A stretch of DNA of 64,000 nt, taken from NCBI GenBank assembly GCA_964651045.1, contig CAZYVD010000004.1, positions 24,420 through 88,419 of the forward strand. The letters run 5' to 3'. A program made the translations under genes and the position numbers. The notes beneath the pieces are model-generated. The model searched no databases. It was not told the DNA's origin and saw nothing but the letters and a program-made list of their open reading frames with translations. This document shows, piece after piece, positions 16,051 to 25,378 of the stretch. Within the stretch, counting starts at the first letter, position 1; each line of letters begins with the position of its first letter. The DNA is from CAZYVD01 sp964651045. Lineage in GTDB: Bacteria; Zhuqueibacterota; QNDG01; DSAB01.

Positions 16051-17385
16051 CTAAATGAAATCATTTATCGGGCCATATAAATGATAGAATCCATTTATAA
16101 GAACATTGTTTACATCCTCGATATTGTTTGCAACTTTTGTTCTGACGAGCTCCTCTCCAATTTCTCTTGAACGCTTGAAATAATTTTTAGCAAGCTCTGC
16201 TCCCATTGTTGTCATCTTCTTCATATTGCCGAAAATCATGCTCAATTTTGATTCCCTGTCTGGATCGATCAGAAGAGTTCTCCACGACATCCAGCCATCC
16301 GGCAGCAAGCCAAGCCTTTCATCAACCCTGCCAGTCCATCCATCTTTATCAAAGGCTATATATTCCCCTTTATCTATATCATAAATGCCGGTCGGACGAT
16401 TCTTCTCATATTTCAAAAAACCATCCTTCTGAGTTCCATCTGCATATTGACCTCCAAGCAGTTTTCTGTCGACCATCATATCTATTAAATCGCTCTGCAA
16501 AACTTCATCCTTAATGTGTTTCGTCATTACTTTCATGATAAGCTGGCATACCTCAACTCCAACATAATCTATTAGCTGAAAAATTCCCATTGGGCGTATC
16601 AGAAAATCCTGACTTATTTTATTTATCGCATAAATTGCTTCAACCATAGAAAATGTATCGGAAAGTCTTTTAACTTCATTTGTTGCATGGAGTATGTCCC
16701 TCATGAAGTGCCCATTACCTATGAATCCGGCAACATCATTGGAGAGTATTATCTTTTTCCTGAGCCGTTTACCGATTTCATGAGAAATATCTACAAGATC
16801 TTTTTTAGTAGACTCTGCAGGAATCAACTCGGCAAGTTTTTGAACGGCAGGTGGATTGTAGAAGTGAAAACCTATTATTCTTCCTCCAAGACCAGCTCCC
16901 TGGTCTATTATATGAATCGGTATGGAGGATGTATTTGTAAAGAAAAATGTTTCTTGTGAACACAACTCTCTGACCTTTGTTAGAACATCCACCTTGATCT
17001 CTTCATCTTCCACTATTGCTTCAAAAACCATTCTTGCATTCTTTATTACAGAGAGATCCGTTGCAGGACGAATAACATTCAGCACATCCTGTGTGAACTG
17101 ATTTATTATCTCACTATTTTCAATAAGATCCTCTCTCTGTTTATATAAATCTCTAAGCATGACACAACTCTTCTCTGCACTCTTTGTAGCCTGAGTCCTT
17201 ATGTATGAGATCAGTCCATCGAGCGGTTTCTCGGCTACATCGACTGCATATAAGTAGAAACCCTTGTCTGGATTTTTGATTTTTAATTTTACCATTTCCT
17301 GGGCCAGCAGAAGTACTATTCCACTACCCATCTTTCCCCCTGCCCCAAGCACTGCTACATTCTCTAATCGTTCATCAAGAGTCAT
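16051..17385 (-). CDS. 3-Hydroxyacyl-CoA dehydrogenase, long form
   Basis: This NAD-dependent dehydrogenase oxidises 3-hydroxyacyl-CoA to 3-oxoacyl-CoA. The Rossmann motif VAVLGAGGKMGSGI lies near the N-terminus; ITNTSSIPIH-like FTNTSSIPIHII and the catalytic His region IIGFHFYNPPAVQKLAELIP follow. IILSNDVAGFIGN marks the hinge to the C-terminal domain. At about 444 residues it is much longer than the usual 280-residue enzyme, and the C-terminal part (from about residue 300) includes GGQYADGTQKDGFLKYE, unlike typical short HBDs. The ATG at 17385 has a GGAGG site 8 bases upstream; a TTG at 17400 is the alternative. It lies between crotonase and thiolase genes. Confidence 0.92.
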   Translation of the reverse strand: MTLDERLENVAVLGAGGKMGSGIVLLLAQEMVKLKIKNPDKGFYLYAVDVAEKPLDGLISYIRTQATKSAEKSCVMLRDLYKQREDLIENSEIINQFTQDVLNVIRPATDLSVIKNARMVFEAIVEDEEIKVDVLTKVRELCSQETFFFTNTSSIPIHIIDQGAGLGGRIIGFHFYNPPAVQKLAELIPAESTKKDLVDISHEIGKRLRKKIILSNDVAGFIGNGHFMRDILHATNEVKRLSDTFSMVEAIYAINKISQDFLIRPMGIFQLIDYVGVEVCQLIMKVMTKHIKDEVLQSDLIDMMVDRKLLGGQYADGTQKDGFLKYEKNRPTGIYDIDKGEYIAFDKDGWTGRVDERLGLLPDGWMSWRTLLIDPDRESKLSMIFGNMKKMTTMGAELAKNYFKRSREIGEELVRTKVANNIEDVNNVLINGFYHLYGPINDFI

Positions 17386-17462
17386 ATCCGTTTCCTCCAA
17401 TTGTTTTCGACAACCAATCTAAATATAAACAACAAATGCAAAAGTTCAAAATTAGATATAGT

Positions 17463-18239
17463 TCAGGATTCAAACTCTGGCTTCCTCTTTTCGAGAAAAG
17501 CAATCATACCTTCCCTTGTCTGACCGGACGCAAAGCAGAGACCAAATGCATCTGCTTCGAATGCTCCAGCAGTGTCGATGTCTGTCTGCATACCACGATT
17601 TACACACTCCTTGACCATCCTGATCGATACAGGCCCTTTTGAAAGAATCTTTTTGGCCAGTTCCCTTGCCTCATCCATGAGTCTATCGTGAGGCACAACT
17701 TTATTAACCAATCCCAACCTGTATGCCTCCTCTGCATCTATCATGTCACCTGTCAAAAGCATCTCTTTTGCCTTGGATATACCGATCAGCCTTGGAAGAC
17801 GTTGTGTGCCTGCAAAACCAGGAGTCACTCCTAAATTAACCTCTGGCTGGCCAAATTTTGCCTTCTCAGAGGCTATTCTAATATCACATGCCATTGCAAA
17901 CTCACATCCTCCTCCAAGTGCAAAACCATTGATTGCACCAATAAATACTCTATCCATTAGCTCCATGCGCCTGAACACATGCTGTCCAAGAAGAGAAAAT
18001 TTCCTCGACTGCTGGCCATCCATATCCTTCATCTCTACAATATCTGCACCAGCCACAAATGCCTTACCCTCACCCGTTACGATTAAGACTCTGATCATGT
18101 CCTCTCTTTCAATCTCATTGAAGAGATGATTCAGCTCATGAAATGTACTGGAGTTTAATGCATTTAGCGCTTCAGGTCTGTTCATGCGAATGATACCAAT
18201 CCTTTCTTCTTTCTCAAAAATAAGATTCTTGTAATCCAT
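17463..18239 (-). CDS. Enoyl-CoA hydratase (crotonase family)
   Basis: The protein hydrates 2-enoyl-CoA to 3-hydroxyacyl-CoA. Oxyanion-hole segments are GKAFVAGADIVEM and NGFALGGGCEFAMACD; both catalytic acids of hydratases appear to be present, in GGGCEF and in FGQPEVNLGVTPGFAG. The length of about 258 residues is standard. I chose the ATG at 18239 with GGAGG 5 bases upstream; a nearby ATG at 18251 is also possible. It is downstream of the epimerase and upstream of the hydroxyacyl-CoA dehydrogenase, forming the middle of a beta-oxidation set. Confidence 0.95.
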   Translation of the reverse strand: MDYKNLIFEKEERIGIIRMNRPEALNALNSSTFHELNHLFNEIEREDMIRVLIVTGEGKAFVAGADIVEMKDMDGQQSRKFSLLGQHVFRRMELMDRVFIGAINGFALGGGCEFAMACDIRIASEKAKFGQPEVNLGVTPGFAGTQRLPRLIGISKAKEMLLTGDMIDAEEAYRLGLVNKVVPHDRLMDEARELAKKILSKGPVSIRMVKECVNRGMQTDIDTAGAFEADAFGLCFASGQTREGMIAFLEKRKPEFES

Positions 18240-18260
18240 TCCGCCCTCCATATTAAAATA

Positions 18261-18668
18261 TTATTTCAAATTTTCTTCACATAGTTCTATTAGTACTCCA
18301 TGACAGCTCACTGGTGAAAGAAAGACTATCTTTCTTCCATGTGCACCGATTTGGGCTTCTTCTGTCACCAGTTCTATTCCCTTTTTCTTGAGTTCGTTAA
18401 TTGCACGATCTATGTCAGCAACTCGAAAGGCTATATGGTGAAGCCCTTCTCCCCTCTTCTCTAAAAACTTTGCAACAGGTGTATCAACATCCATCGGCTC
18501 TATCAGTTCTAAAATCTCATTCCCTGCCTCAATCTCCGCTATTCTAATCTTTCTTTCAGTAATTGTTAGCTTCCTCAGAAGTTTTAATCCCAAGATATTT
18601 TGATAAAAATTTATGGCCTCCTCAAGTGATCTGACTGCAATTCCTATGTGGCTTATGTTTTCAATCAT
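18261..18668 (-). CDS. mce: Methylmalonyl-CoA epimerase
   Basis: This VOC-fold metalloenzyme interconverts the 2R and 2S forms of methylmalonyl-CoA. Metal-ligand segments are visible: NISHIGIAVRSLEEA (His), GLHHIAFRV (His) and HGVLIELCEE (Glu). Its length of about 135 residues is typical. The ATG at 18668 overlaps the end of the mutase gene by 8 bases, so both are likely translated together. With the carboxylase and mutase genes just upstream, it completes the propionyl-CoA to succinyl-CoA route. Confidence 0.94.
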   Translation of the reverse strand: MIENISHIGIAVRSLEEAINFYQNILGLKLLRKLTITERKIRIAEIEAGNEILELIEPMDVDTPVAKFLEKRGEGLHHIAFRVADIDRAINELKKKGIELVTEEAQIGAHGRKIVFLSPVSCHGVLIELCEENLK

Positions 18669-20205
18669 ACGTTCCAAAGACTCCTCTCAATGTTTTACAT
18701 ATCTCTCCAAGCGTACCGCCCTTATCTACTACCTCTAATATTGGATAAATCAGGTTCTCATCTCCAGAAGCCTTGTTCTCCAAATCTGACAATGCCCTTC
18801 TAAGCGCTGTGGAATCTCTACTGGATCTGTATTTTGTTAATTCTTCCTTCCTCTCTTCTTCTATATCTTCGCAAACCCTCAACGTTTCGATCAATTGTTT
18901 TTCACTGCTTATAAATGAGTTGACTCCGATTACCATCTGCCGACTCTCTTCAATATCTCTTTGCTGTTTGTAAGCACTATCCTCTATTGTCCTCTTTGAG
19001 TATCCACTCTCCAGACATCCGATCGCTCCACCTCTTGATTCTATCTCTTCCATTAACTTCATTACCCCTGATTCGATCTCCGATGTCATATATTCGACAC
19101 TATAGGAGCCTCCAAATGGATCGATAGTATTCGCCACTCCCGATTCATGTGCCAGTATTTGTTGAATCCTCAGGGCAATGGTTTGAGACTTCTGTGACGG
19201 CAGAGCAAGCGCTTCATCATAGCTGTTTGTGTGAAGACTCTGAGTACCACCCATTACAGCAGCAAGGGCCTGAAGTGTAACTCGTACTATGTTGTTCTCT
19301 GGTTGCTGGGCAGTCAGTGTAGAACCGCATGTCTGAGCATGGAACCTGAGCATCCACGACTTCTTATTTTTTGCCCCGAACCGTTCCCTCATCAATCTGG
19401 CCCATATTCTTCTGGCCGCACGAAACTTTGCTATCTCCTCTAAGAAATTATTGTGCACTCCAAAAAAGAATGATATTCTCGGCGCAAACTCATCGATATC
19501 TATCCCACGCTGCAGTGCTGCTTTTATGTAACATATGCCATTCGTGAAGGTAAATGCTAGCTCCTGAAGTGCATTGGCACCCGCCTCTCTAATATGATAA
19601 CCAGAAATAGATACCATGTTCCACATCGGTAGATGTTTTATACAAAACTCCCACAGATCAATTGATAATCTTATGGAAGGCATAACCGGAAAAATGTAGT
19701 TTCCTCTTGCAAGATATTCCTTTAATATGTCATTCTGCACAGTACCTCTGAGACTTTTCAGATCTATTCCCCTCCTCCTTGCGAGTGCAATATACATCGC
19801 AAAAATAACTGGCGCGGTTGCATTTATTGTCATGGATGTTGAGACTTTTTCCAGTGGTATGCCATGGAATATTCTCTCCATATCTTTCATTGTGCTAACC
19901 GGCACTCCAACACGACCAACCTCTCCTGCAGACAGGGGATGGTCTGAATCGTATCCAAGCTGAGTAGGCAAATCGAATGCTATTGAAAGACCTGTTTGTC
20001 CCTGGTCAAGAAGGTAGCGAAAGCGTCTGTTCGTCTGGCGCGAGTCCCCAAATCCAGAGTATTGACGCATTGTCCACAACCTACCCCTGTACATTGTAGA
20101 ATAGATCCCTCGAGTAAATGGATACTCTCCAGGATTTCCAAGATCGTTTTCATATATAAAGCCCCTGAGCTGTTCTGGTGTATGAAATCCTTCCCCTTGC
20201 TTCAT
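18661..20205 (-). CDS. Methylmalonyl-CoA mutase large subunit
   Basis: This is the second mutase large subunit, 514 residues, again without a B12 domain. By motif alignment it has Tyr49 in RQYSGFG and Arg167 in KEYLARGN. These correspond to Tyr89 and Arg207, the carboxylate-binding residues of methylmalonyl-CoA mutase. Other landmarks are SISGYHIREAGANALQELAF, FHAQTCGSTLTAQQPENN and GGTQSLHTNSYDEALALPS. Its N-terminus is about 30 residues shorter than that of the first copy, and an in-frame stop just upstream excludes a longer form. No B12-binding gene is adjacent, so it must use the subunit at 2145 or one outside the window. It lies between the biotin carboxylase genes and the epimerase. Confidence 0.95.
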   Translation of the reverse strand: MKQGEGFHTPEQLRGFIYENDLGNPGEYPFTRGIYSTMYRGRLWTMRQYSGFGDSRQTNRRFRYLLDQGQTGLSIAFDLPTQLGYDSDHPLSAGEVGRVGVPVSTMKDMERIFHGIPLEKVSTSMTINATAPVIFAMYIALARRRGIDLKSLRGTVQNDILKEYLARGNYIFPVMPSIRLSIDLWEFCIKHLPMWNMVSISGYHIREAGANALQELAFTFTNGICYIKAALQRGIDIDEFAPRISFFFGVHNNFLEEIAKFRAARRIWARLMRERFGAKNKKSWMLRFHAQTCGSTLTAQQPENNIVRVTLQALAAVMGGTQSLHTNSYDEALALPSQKSQTIALRIQQILAHESGVANTIDPFGGSYSVEYMTSEIESGVMKLMEEIESRGGAIGCLESGYSKRTIEDSAYKQQRDIEESRQMVIGVNSFISSEKQLIETLRVCEDIEEERKEELTKYRSSRDSTALRRALSDLENKASGDENLIYPILEVVDKGGTLGEICKTLRGVFGTYD

Positions 20206-20242
20206 GATCTATTCTATTTTTCCTCTATTTTTCAACATCTTC

Positions 20243-20746
20243 TCATCTTGTTATAACAACAAGTTTCTCTCCCTTCTCCACCCTTGCCCCCCTCTGGATA
20301 AATATCTTTTCAATAGTGCCGTCAACAGGGGTTCTTAGCTCATTCTCCATCTTCATTGCTTCCAGTATTACAAGCGGTTCTCCTATCCTGACGCTCTTTC
20401 CAATCTCCACTTTAACATCGATAACCATTCCCGGCATCGGTGCAGTAATTAGCTCTCTTTCCTCATCTGCGCATGCGACACTCCTTTTATGCGTATCTGT
20501 TAATCCTCTTGCTACAGAAACATCGAAAGATGTGTTATTAAGAGAGACCAAGAATCTACTGCCATTTCCAGAACACCATACTTCAAAGGGCCTCGAATCA
20601 ATAATCATCGATTTTATCGATCCAGAACTCTCTTCTCCAAAATCTAAATCAACAGCCCTGCCATCGCAAAAGACAACTCTCCTGCCTCCCTTTTTAACTA
20701 TCTCCACCATAAAGGTTCTATTTTCAATGGCTACTGAATATTTCAA
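20243..20746 (-). CDS. Biotin carboxyl carrier protein of acyl-CoA carboxylase
   Basis: The C-terminal half is a biotinyl domain with the attachment motif EAMKMENE and the flanking VDVKVEIGKSV and GARVEKGEKLVVI. The N-terminal half is a small beta-rich domain seen in carrier subunits of propionyl-CoA carboxylase and oxaloacetate decarboxylase. I place the start at a TTG at 20746, which overlaps the accC stop as TTGA and has AAGGAGG upstream; a GTG at 20779 would overlap accC by 37 bases. It is part of a three-gene carboxylase (carboxyltransferase, biotin carboxylase, carrier), most likely acting on propionyl-CoA. Confidence 0.92.
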   Translation of the reverse strand: MKYSVAIENRTFMVEIVKKGGRRVVFCDGRAVDLDFGEESSGSIKSMIIDSRPFEVWCSGNGSRFLVSLNNTSFDVSVARGLTDTHKRSVACADEERELITAPMPGMVIDVKVEIGKSVRIGEPLVILEAMKMENELRTPVDGTIEKIFIQRGARVEKGEKLVVITR

Positions 20747-22242
20747 TCTAACGATTCCCTCCTTCCAGCCAGCTTCCACGGACTTATCCTGTTAAGCGCT
20801 TTATCATCCACTCTTTCTTGATTATTTTCATGATAAAAAAGTGCCGCAACTATTGCTGCTGCTTTTTTCTCTGTGCTAGTATATTTCCTGTCCCTTCTCT
20901 CTGTCTCATCGATGAAATGTGTGTTGATATCTCCCCTGCGAAACCTTTCGTCTTTCATTACAGATCTGTGAAAATCTATTGTTGTTTTTATTCCAGTAAT
21001 AATATATTCAGAAAGTGCTCTGTGCATTCTATTTATTGCGGTCATTCTATCTTCTGCCCAAACAATCAATTTTGCAATTATTGGATCGTAATATACGGCT
21101 ACCTCATATCCCTGATATACTCCACTGTCCACTCTTACCCAAGGACCAGCAGGCTCTCGTAATATTTCTATCTTTCCACAGCTCGGCATAAAGTCTGATT
21201 CAGGATCTTCTGCATAGATCCTGCACTCGATAGAATGACCATTAATTCTTATCTTTTTCTGATCGAGCATCATCTTCAGGCCTTTTGCAATCCTGAACTG
21301 CTCACCGACAAGATCGATTCCTGTTATCATCTCAGTGACAGGATGCTCAACCTGAAGCCTTGTATTCATTTCCAGAAAATAGAAATTTTTATCTCCATCC
21401 AGTAAAAACTCTATTGTCCCAGCATTTGTATATCCCACAGATTTTGCAGCAGCAACTGCCGCCTCTCCCATCTCTGAACGCAGCCTCTCATCTATTGCAG
21501 TCGATGGCGACTCCTCTATCAACTTCTGATGTCTCCGCTGAATCGAACACTCCCTTTCTCCAAGGTGGATAGTATTTCCATAATCATCTGCCAATATTTG
21601 AAACTCGATGTGTCTTGGCTTATCAATATACTTTTCCAGATATAGTTTCGGACTGCCAAATGACGATTGAGCCTCCTTTTTGCATAGCTCATAACTGGCA
21701 TTGAGATCATCTTCATTATTGCAAACACGCATTCCCTTTCCTCCACCTCCTAAAGCAGCCTTTATCAGTACAGGATATCCTATCTCTCTTGCACAGTTCT
21801 TCATTGATTCGACAGAATTCAGTCCCCTGTTTATTCCCGGTATTGTTGGCACTCCTGCCTTGCTTACCTTTTTCCGTGCTAATGTCTTATCACCCATTGC
21901 GCGCATAGCCTCTGGTCCTGGACCAATAAAGACAATACCCTCGTCCAGACATCTTTGTGCAAAATCTGCACTCTCTGCTAAAAACCCATATCCGGGATGA
22001 ATCGCATCGCATCCTGCCTTTTTTGCTGTCTCTATGATCGTTTCTGTATCAAGATAGCTTTGCTCTGCAGGAGCAGGCCCAATGTTGTATGCTTCGTCTG
22101 CCCGATAAACATGAAGCGACTCTCTGTCGGCCTCAGAATAGACAGCCACAGCCTTCATGCCCATCTCATGACAGCCCCTTATTATGCGTAGTGCAATCTC
22201 ACCCCTGTTTGCAATTAAAACCTTTTTGAAAGGCCTCTTCAT
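20743..22242 (-). CDS. Biotin carboxylase subunit of acyl-CoA carboxylase
   Basis: This ATP-grasp enzyme carboxylates biotin. It starts KKVLIANRGEIALRIIRGCHEMG and contains the glycine-rich ATP loop ALGGGGKGMR, the LGERECSIQRRHQKLIEE segment and NFYFLEMNTRLQVEHPVTE. The 499-residue length is typical of stand-alone AccC/PccA-type subunits. The ATG overlaps the end of the carboxyltransferase gene by 4 bases. The genes around it (mutase, epimerase) indicate propionyl-CoA as the substrate rather than acetyl-CoA. Confidence 0.96.
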   Translation of the reverse strand: MKRPFKKVLIANRGEIALRIIRGCHEMGMKAVAVYSEADRESLHVYRADEAYNIGPAPAEQSYLDTETIIETAKKAGCDAIHPGYGFLAESADFAQRCLDEGIVFIGPGPEAMRAMGDKTLARKKVSKAGVPTIPGINRGLNSVESMKNCAREIGYPVLIKAALGGGGKGMRVCNNEDDLNASYELCKKEAQSSFGSPKLYLEKYIDKPRHIEFQILADDYGNTIHLGERECSIQRRHQKLIEESPSTAIDERLRSEMGEAAVAAAKSVGYTNAGTIEFLLDGDKNFYFLEMNTRLQVEHPVTEMITGIDLVGEQFRIAKGLKMMLDQKKIRINGHSIECRIYAEDPESDFMPSCGKIEILREPAGPWVRVDSGVYQGYEVAVYYDPIIAKLIVWAEDRMTAINRMHRALSEYIITGIKTTIDFHRSVMKDERFRRGDINTHFIDETERRDRKYTSTEKKAAAIVAALFYHENNQERVDDKALNRISPWKLAGRRESLD

Positions 22243-23783
22243 AAAGGAATATTTCCATGTTTTTTTGGAGGAAGCTTATCTCTTTTATTTTCAATCAGTT
22301 CTAAACCCTTTATCAGTTTCGGCCTGGTCTCTTTCGGCTCTATTACATCATCTATATATCCCCTAGCCGCAGCAACATATGGATTGGCAAATTTTTTACG
22401 ATACTCTTCAACCAGCTCCTCTCTCATTTTTTCTGGATTCTTCGAACTCGCTATCTCCCGTCTGTAGATGATGTTTATCGCACCCTCAGGACCCATTACT
22501 GCTATCTCTGCACTCGGCCAGGCAAAGTTTAAATCTCCCCTTATTTGTTTAGAAGAAAGTACACAGTATGCTCCGCCGTAAGACTTTCGAGTTATTACTG
22601 TTATTCTTGGCACTGTTGCCTCACATAAGGCATACAGAAGTTTTGCCCCGTGCTTTATAATACCTCCGTGTTCTTGTGAGATTCCTGGCAAAAATCCTGG
22701 AACATCTTCAAAAACTATGATTGGAATATTAAAGGCATCGCAGAAGCGAACAAATCTTGCACCCTTTATGGAAGCGTCTATGTCCAAACATCCTGCAAGA
22801 ACAGAAGGCTGCTGTGCAACAATACCAACAACCCTTCCATCGAGGCGTGCAAATCCTACTATTATATTCTGTGCATATAACCTCTGAACCTCTAAAAAAC
22901 TCTCTCTATCGAAGACTCTCTCTATGATCTCCTTCATCTCATAGGGCTGATTTGGATTTTCAGGTACTATATGATTCAACTCCTCATCCATTCTCTCCGC
23001 ATCATCTGTCGATCTTATTCGAGGAGGATCTTCCATATTATTCAGTGGAAGGTAATCAAAAAACCTTCGAATCTCATCGATACACTCCTCATCGCTGTCT
23101 GCAATGAAATGAGCCACACCCGATTTCTCTGCATGTACCCTTGCACCCCCTAAACCATCGAAGCTTACATCTTCATGAGTGACTGCCCTAACAACATCGG
23201 GTCCTGTGATAAACATGTAACTGGTCTTATTCACCATGAAAACAAAGTCTGTCAGTGCAGGAGAATAGACAGCGCCTCCAGCACATGGACCCATTACTGC
23301 AGAAATCTGTGGAATGACTCCAGAAGCCTGAACGTTACGCCAGAACACCTCTGCATAGCCTGCAAGGCTGACTACACCCTCCTGTATTCTTGCGCCGCCA
23401 GAATCGTTTAGCCCAATAATGGGTATTCCCCCCTTCAGGGCCATGTCCATTATCTTGCATATCTTCTCAGCATGTGCCATTGAGAGAGTACCACCGAACG
23501 CTGTAAAATCCTGCGAAAAGACATAGGTTGGCCGTCCATTGATTTTTCCCCATCCCGTAACAACACCATCTCCCAATATCTTTCTCTTTTCCATACCAAA
23601 ATCGTGTATGCGATGGGTTACATAGGCATCAAATTCCTGAAAAGTGTCAGGGTCGAGAAGAAGTTCTATGCGCTCACTAGCAGTGAGTTTTCCTGCATCA
23701 TGCTGCCTCTTGATCCTTTCCTTTCCACCCCCCTCTTTGGACTTTTCCCTTAATTGGTGAAGCCTTTTAATTCCATCATTCAC
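22239..23783 (-). CDS. Propionyl-CoA carboxylase-type carboxyltransferase
   Basis: The protein transfers CO2 between carboxybiotin and an acyl-CoA. It belongs to the PccB/MmdA family: it has ERIKRQHDAGKLTASERI, GGTLSMAHAEKICKIMD, the oxyanion segments NDSGGARIQEGV and GGAVYSPALTDF, and GFLPGISQEHGGIIKHGAKLLYA. The length of 514 residues is normal. It could also take part in a reverse methylmalonyl-CoA decarboxylase, but no membrane sodium pump subunits are encoded nearby. It is followed by biotin carboxylase and carrier genes. Confidence 0.95.
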   Translation of the reverse strand: MNDGIKRLHQLREKSKEGGGKERIKRQHDAGKLTASERIELLLDPDTFQEFDAYVTHRIHDFGMEKRKILGDGVVTGWGKINGRPTYVFSQDFTAFGGTLSMAHAEKICKIMDMALKGGIPIIGLNDSGGARIQEGVVSLAGYAEVFWRNVQASGVIPQISAVMGPCAGGAVYSPALTDFVFMVNKTSYMFITGPDVVRAVTHEDVSFDGLGGARVHAEKSGVAHFIADSDEECIDEIRRFFDYLPLNNMEDPPRIRSTDDAERMDEELNHIVPENPNQPYEMKEIIERVFDRESFLEVQRLYAQNIIVGFARLDGRVVGIVAQQPSVLAGCLDIDASIKGARFVRFCDAFNIPIIVFEDVPGFLPGISQEHGGIIKHGAKLLYALCEATVPRITVITRKSYGGAYCVLSSKQIRGDLNFAWPSAEIAVMGPEGAINIIYRREIASSKNPEKMREELVEEYRKKFANPYVAAARGYIDDVIEPKETRPKLIKGLELIENKRDKLPPKKHGNIPL

Positions 23784-23826
23784 TTTCTCCCCCCATTAAT
23801 ATTTATCATTGACATCAAACTAATCA

Positions 23827-25362
23827 TTACCTCACCCACTCTGGTAATTTAGAAATAGTTATTCCAAGAACAGGAACAGCAAGAAGATATACTATAATTG
23901 TAGTAATAATCATTCCAATAATATTCATCCCCAAACCAGTCCTGGCCATCTGCGGGAGTGTAAGGTATCCTGAACCAAATATAACTGCATTTGGCGGTGT
24001 TGCTACTGGAAGCATGAATGCAAGCGAAGCTGCTATTGTTCCGGCTACCATTAATAGATATGGATGAACTCCCATTCCTATAGAGGTAACCGCCAGAATT
24101 GGCATGAATATACTTGTCACCGCTGTATTAGATGTTACTTCTGTTAGAAAATCGATTGTCAATATTACTACAATCACAGCAACTATTAGTGGCACTGCTT
24201 TTAATGCATTAAGATTTGTTCCTATCCAATTTGCAAGGCCACTGATCTTGAACTCATGGGCCAGTGCCAATCCTCCTCCAAAAAGGATTAATATTCTCCA
24301 CGGAATCCTGACGGCAACCTCCCAATCTAGAAGAAATCTGCCCCTCTTTAAATTTACGGGAATCATGAAAAGGAGAAGCGCAGAAAAAATAGCAACCGTA
24401 CTGTCGTGAACCGTTTTTTCTATCCCTAAAAGATTGGACCAACCTGGAATTGTAAGAATTCCGATATCGATATTCTTTCTAAACATCCACCCAAATGCAG
24501 TTAATAGAAAGATTACCAGTATATATTTTTCTTCCCTCCTCATCGGTCCAAGTTCTTCAAGCTTTTTTTTAATGATCTCTCTCCCCCCAGGCAGGACCTT
24601 TATTTTAATCGGATGGGCAATCCTTGTGAGATAGAACCATGTGATAGGAAGAAAAAGAACTACAAGAGGAAACCCAACCAAAAACCACTGGAAAAAACTA
24701 ATCTCACCTGCCTTTGGAAAAAGTTTTTCAACCTGTGCGGCAAATATTATATTGGGCGGTGTACCGATAAGCGTGCCTATGCCTCCGATACTGGCTGCAT
24801 ATCCTATTCCAAATAGTAGGACAGTACAGAAAGATCGCATCTCTTTGTCAGAGCTGTTTTTGGAGCCTGCGGTCAAAGATTCACAATGTTTTGCAATGGC
24901 CACTGCAATTGGAAGCATCATCATGGCAGTTGCGGTGTTGGATATCCACATCGATATAAATGCAGTTGCTATCATCATGCCGAGCACTATCCTATTTGGA
25001 GTCACACCAAGAAGCTCTATCGATTTAAGAGCAATTCTTCTGTGAAGACCCCATCTCTCAATAGAGACGGCCAGAAAAAATCCTCCCATGAAAAGAAAGA
25101 TGTTTCTGTCACCGTATTGATGTGCAACCTCCTGTACAGTATCCACGCCCAATATTGGAAAAATGACCAAGGGAATCAATGCTGTTGCAGCCATTGGTAC
25201 TGCCTCTGTTATCCATAAGAATGCCATTATAACAGTGACACAAAGCGTCTTATAAGAGGCAGGGTTCATGGATTGAGGATGTGGAAGAAAAATCATTATA
25301 AGAAAAATGGGTATTGATGTAAACAATCCAACTCTCTGTCTTATAGTAAATTCTCTTTCCAA
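23827..25362 (-). CDS. DASS-family sodium/dicarboxylate transporter
   Basis: This 511-residue membrane protein has about 11-12 hydrophobic segments. It carries the two SNT motifs that form the substrate and sodium sites of the SLC13/DASS family: MWISNTATAMMMLP and EVTSNTAVTSIFMP, together with SIGGIGTLIGTPPN and MLPVATPPNAVIFGSGYL. Likely substrates are C4-dicarboxylates such as succinate or fumarate. It lies between hdrB and the carboxyltransferase gene, so it may export succinate or exchange it with another acid from the methylmalonyl-CoA route (inference). Confidence 0.92.
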   Translation of the reverse strand: MEREFTIRQRVGLFTSIPIFLIMIFLPHPQSMNPASYKTLCVTVIMAFLWITEAVPMAATALIPLVIFPILGVDTVQEVAHQYGDRNIFLFMGGFFLAVSIERWGLHRRIALKSIELLGVTPNRIVLGMMIATAFISMWISNTATAMMMLPIAVAIAKHCESLTAGSKNSSDKEMRSFCTVLLFGIGYAASIGGIGTLIGTPPNIIFAAQVEKLFPKAGEISFFQWFLVGFPLVVLFLPITWFYLTRIAHPIKIKVLPGGREIIKKKLEELGPMRREEKYILVIFLLTAFGWMFRKNIDIGILTIPGWSNLLGIEKTVHDSTVAIFSALLLFMIPVNLKRGRFLLDWEVAVRIPWRILILFGGGLALAHEFKISGLANWIGTNLNALKAVPLIVAVIVVILTIDFLTEVTSNTAVTSIFMPILAVTSIGMGVHPYLLMVAGTIAASLAFMLPVATPPNAVIFGSGYLTLPQMARTGLGMNIIGMIITTIIVYLLAVPVLGITISKLPEWVR

Positions 25363-25378
25363 AATATAATCCCTGTAT

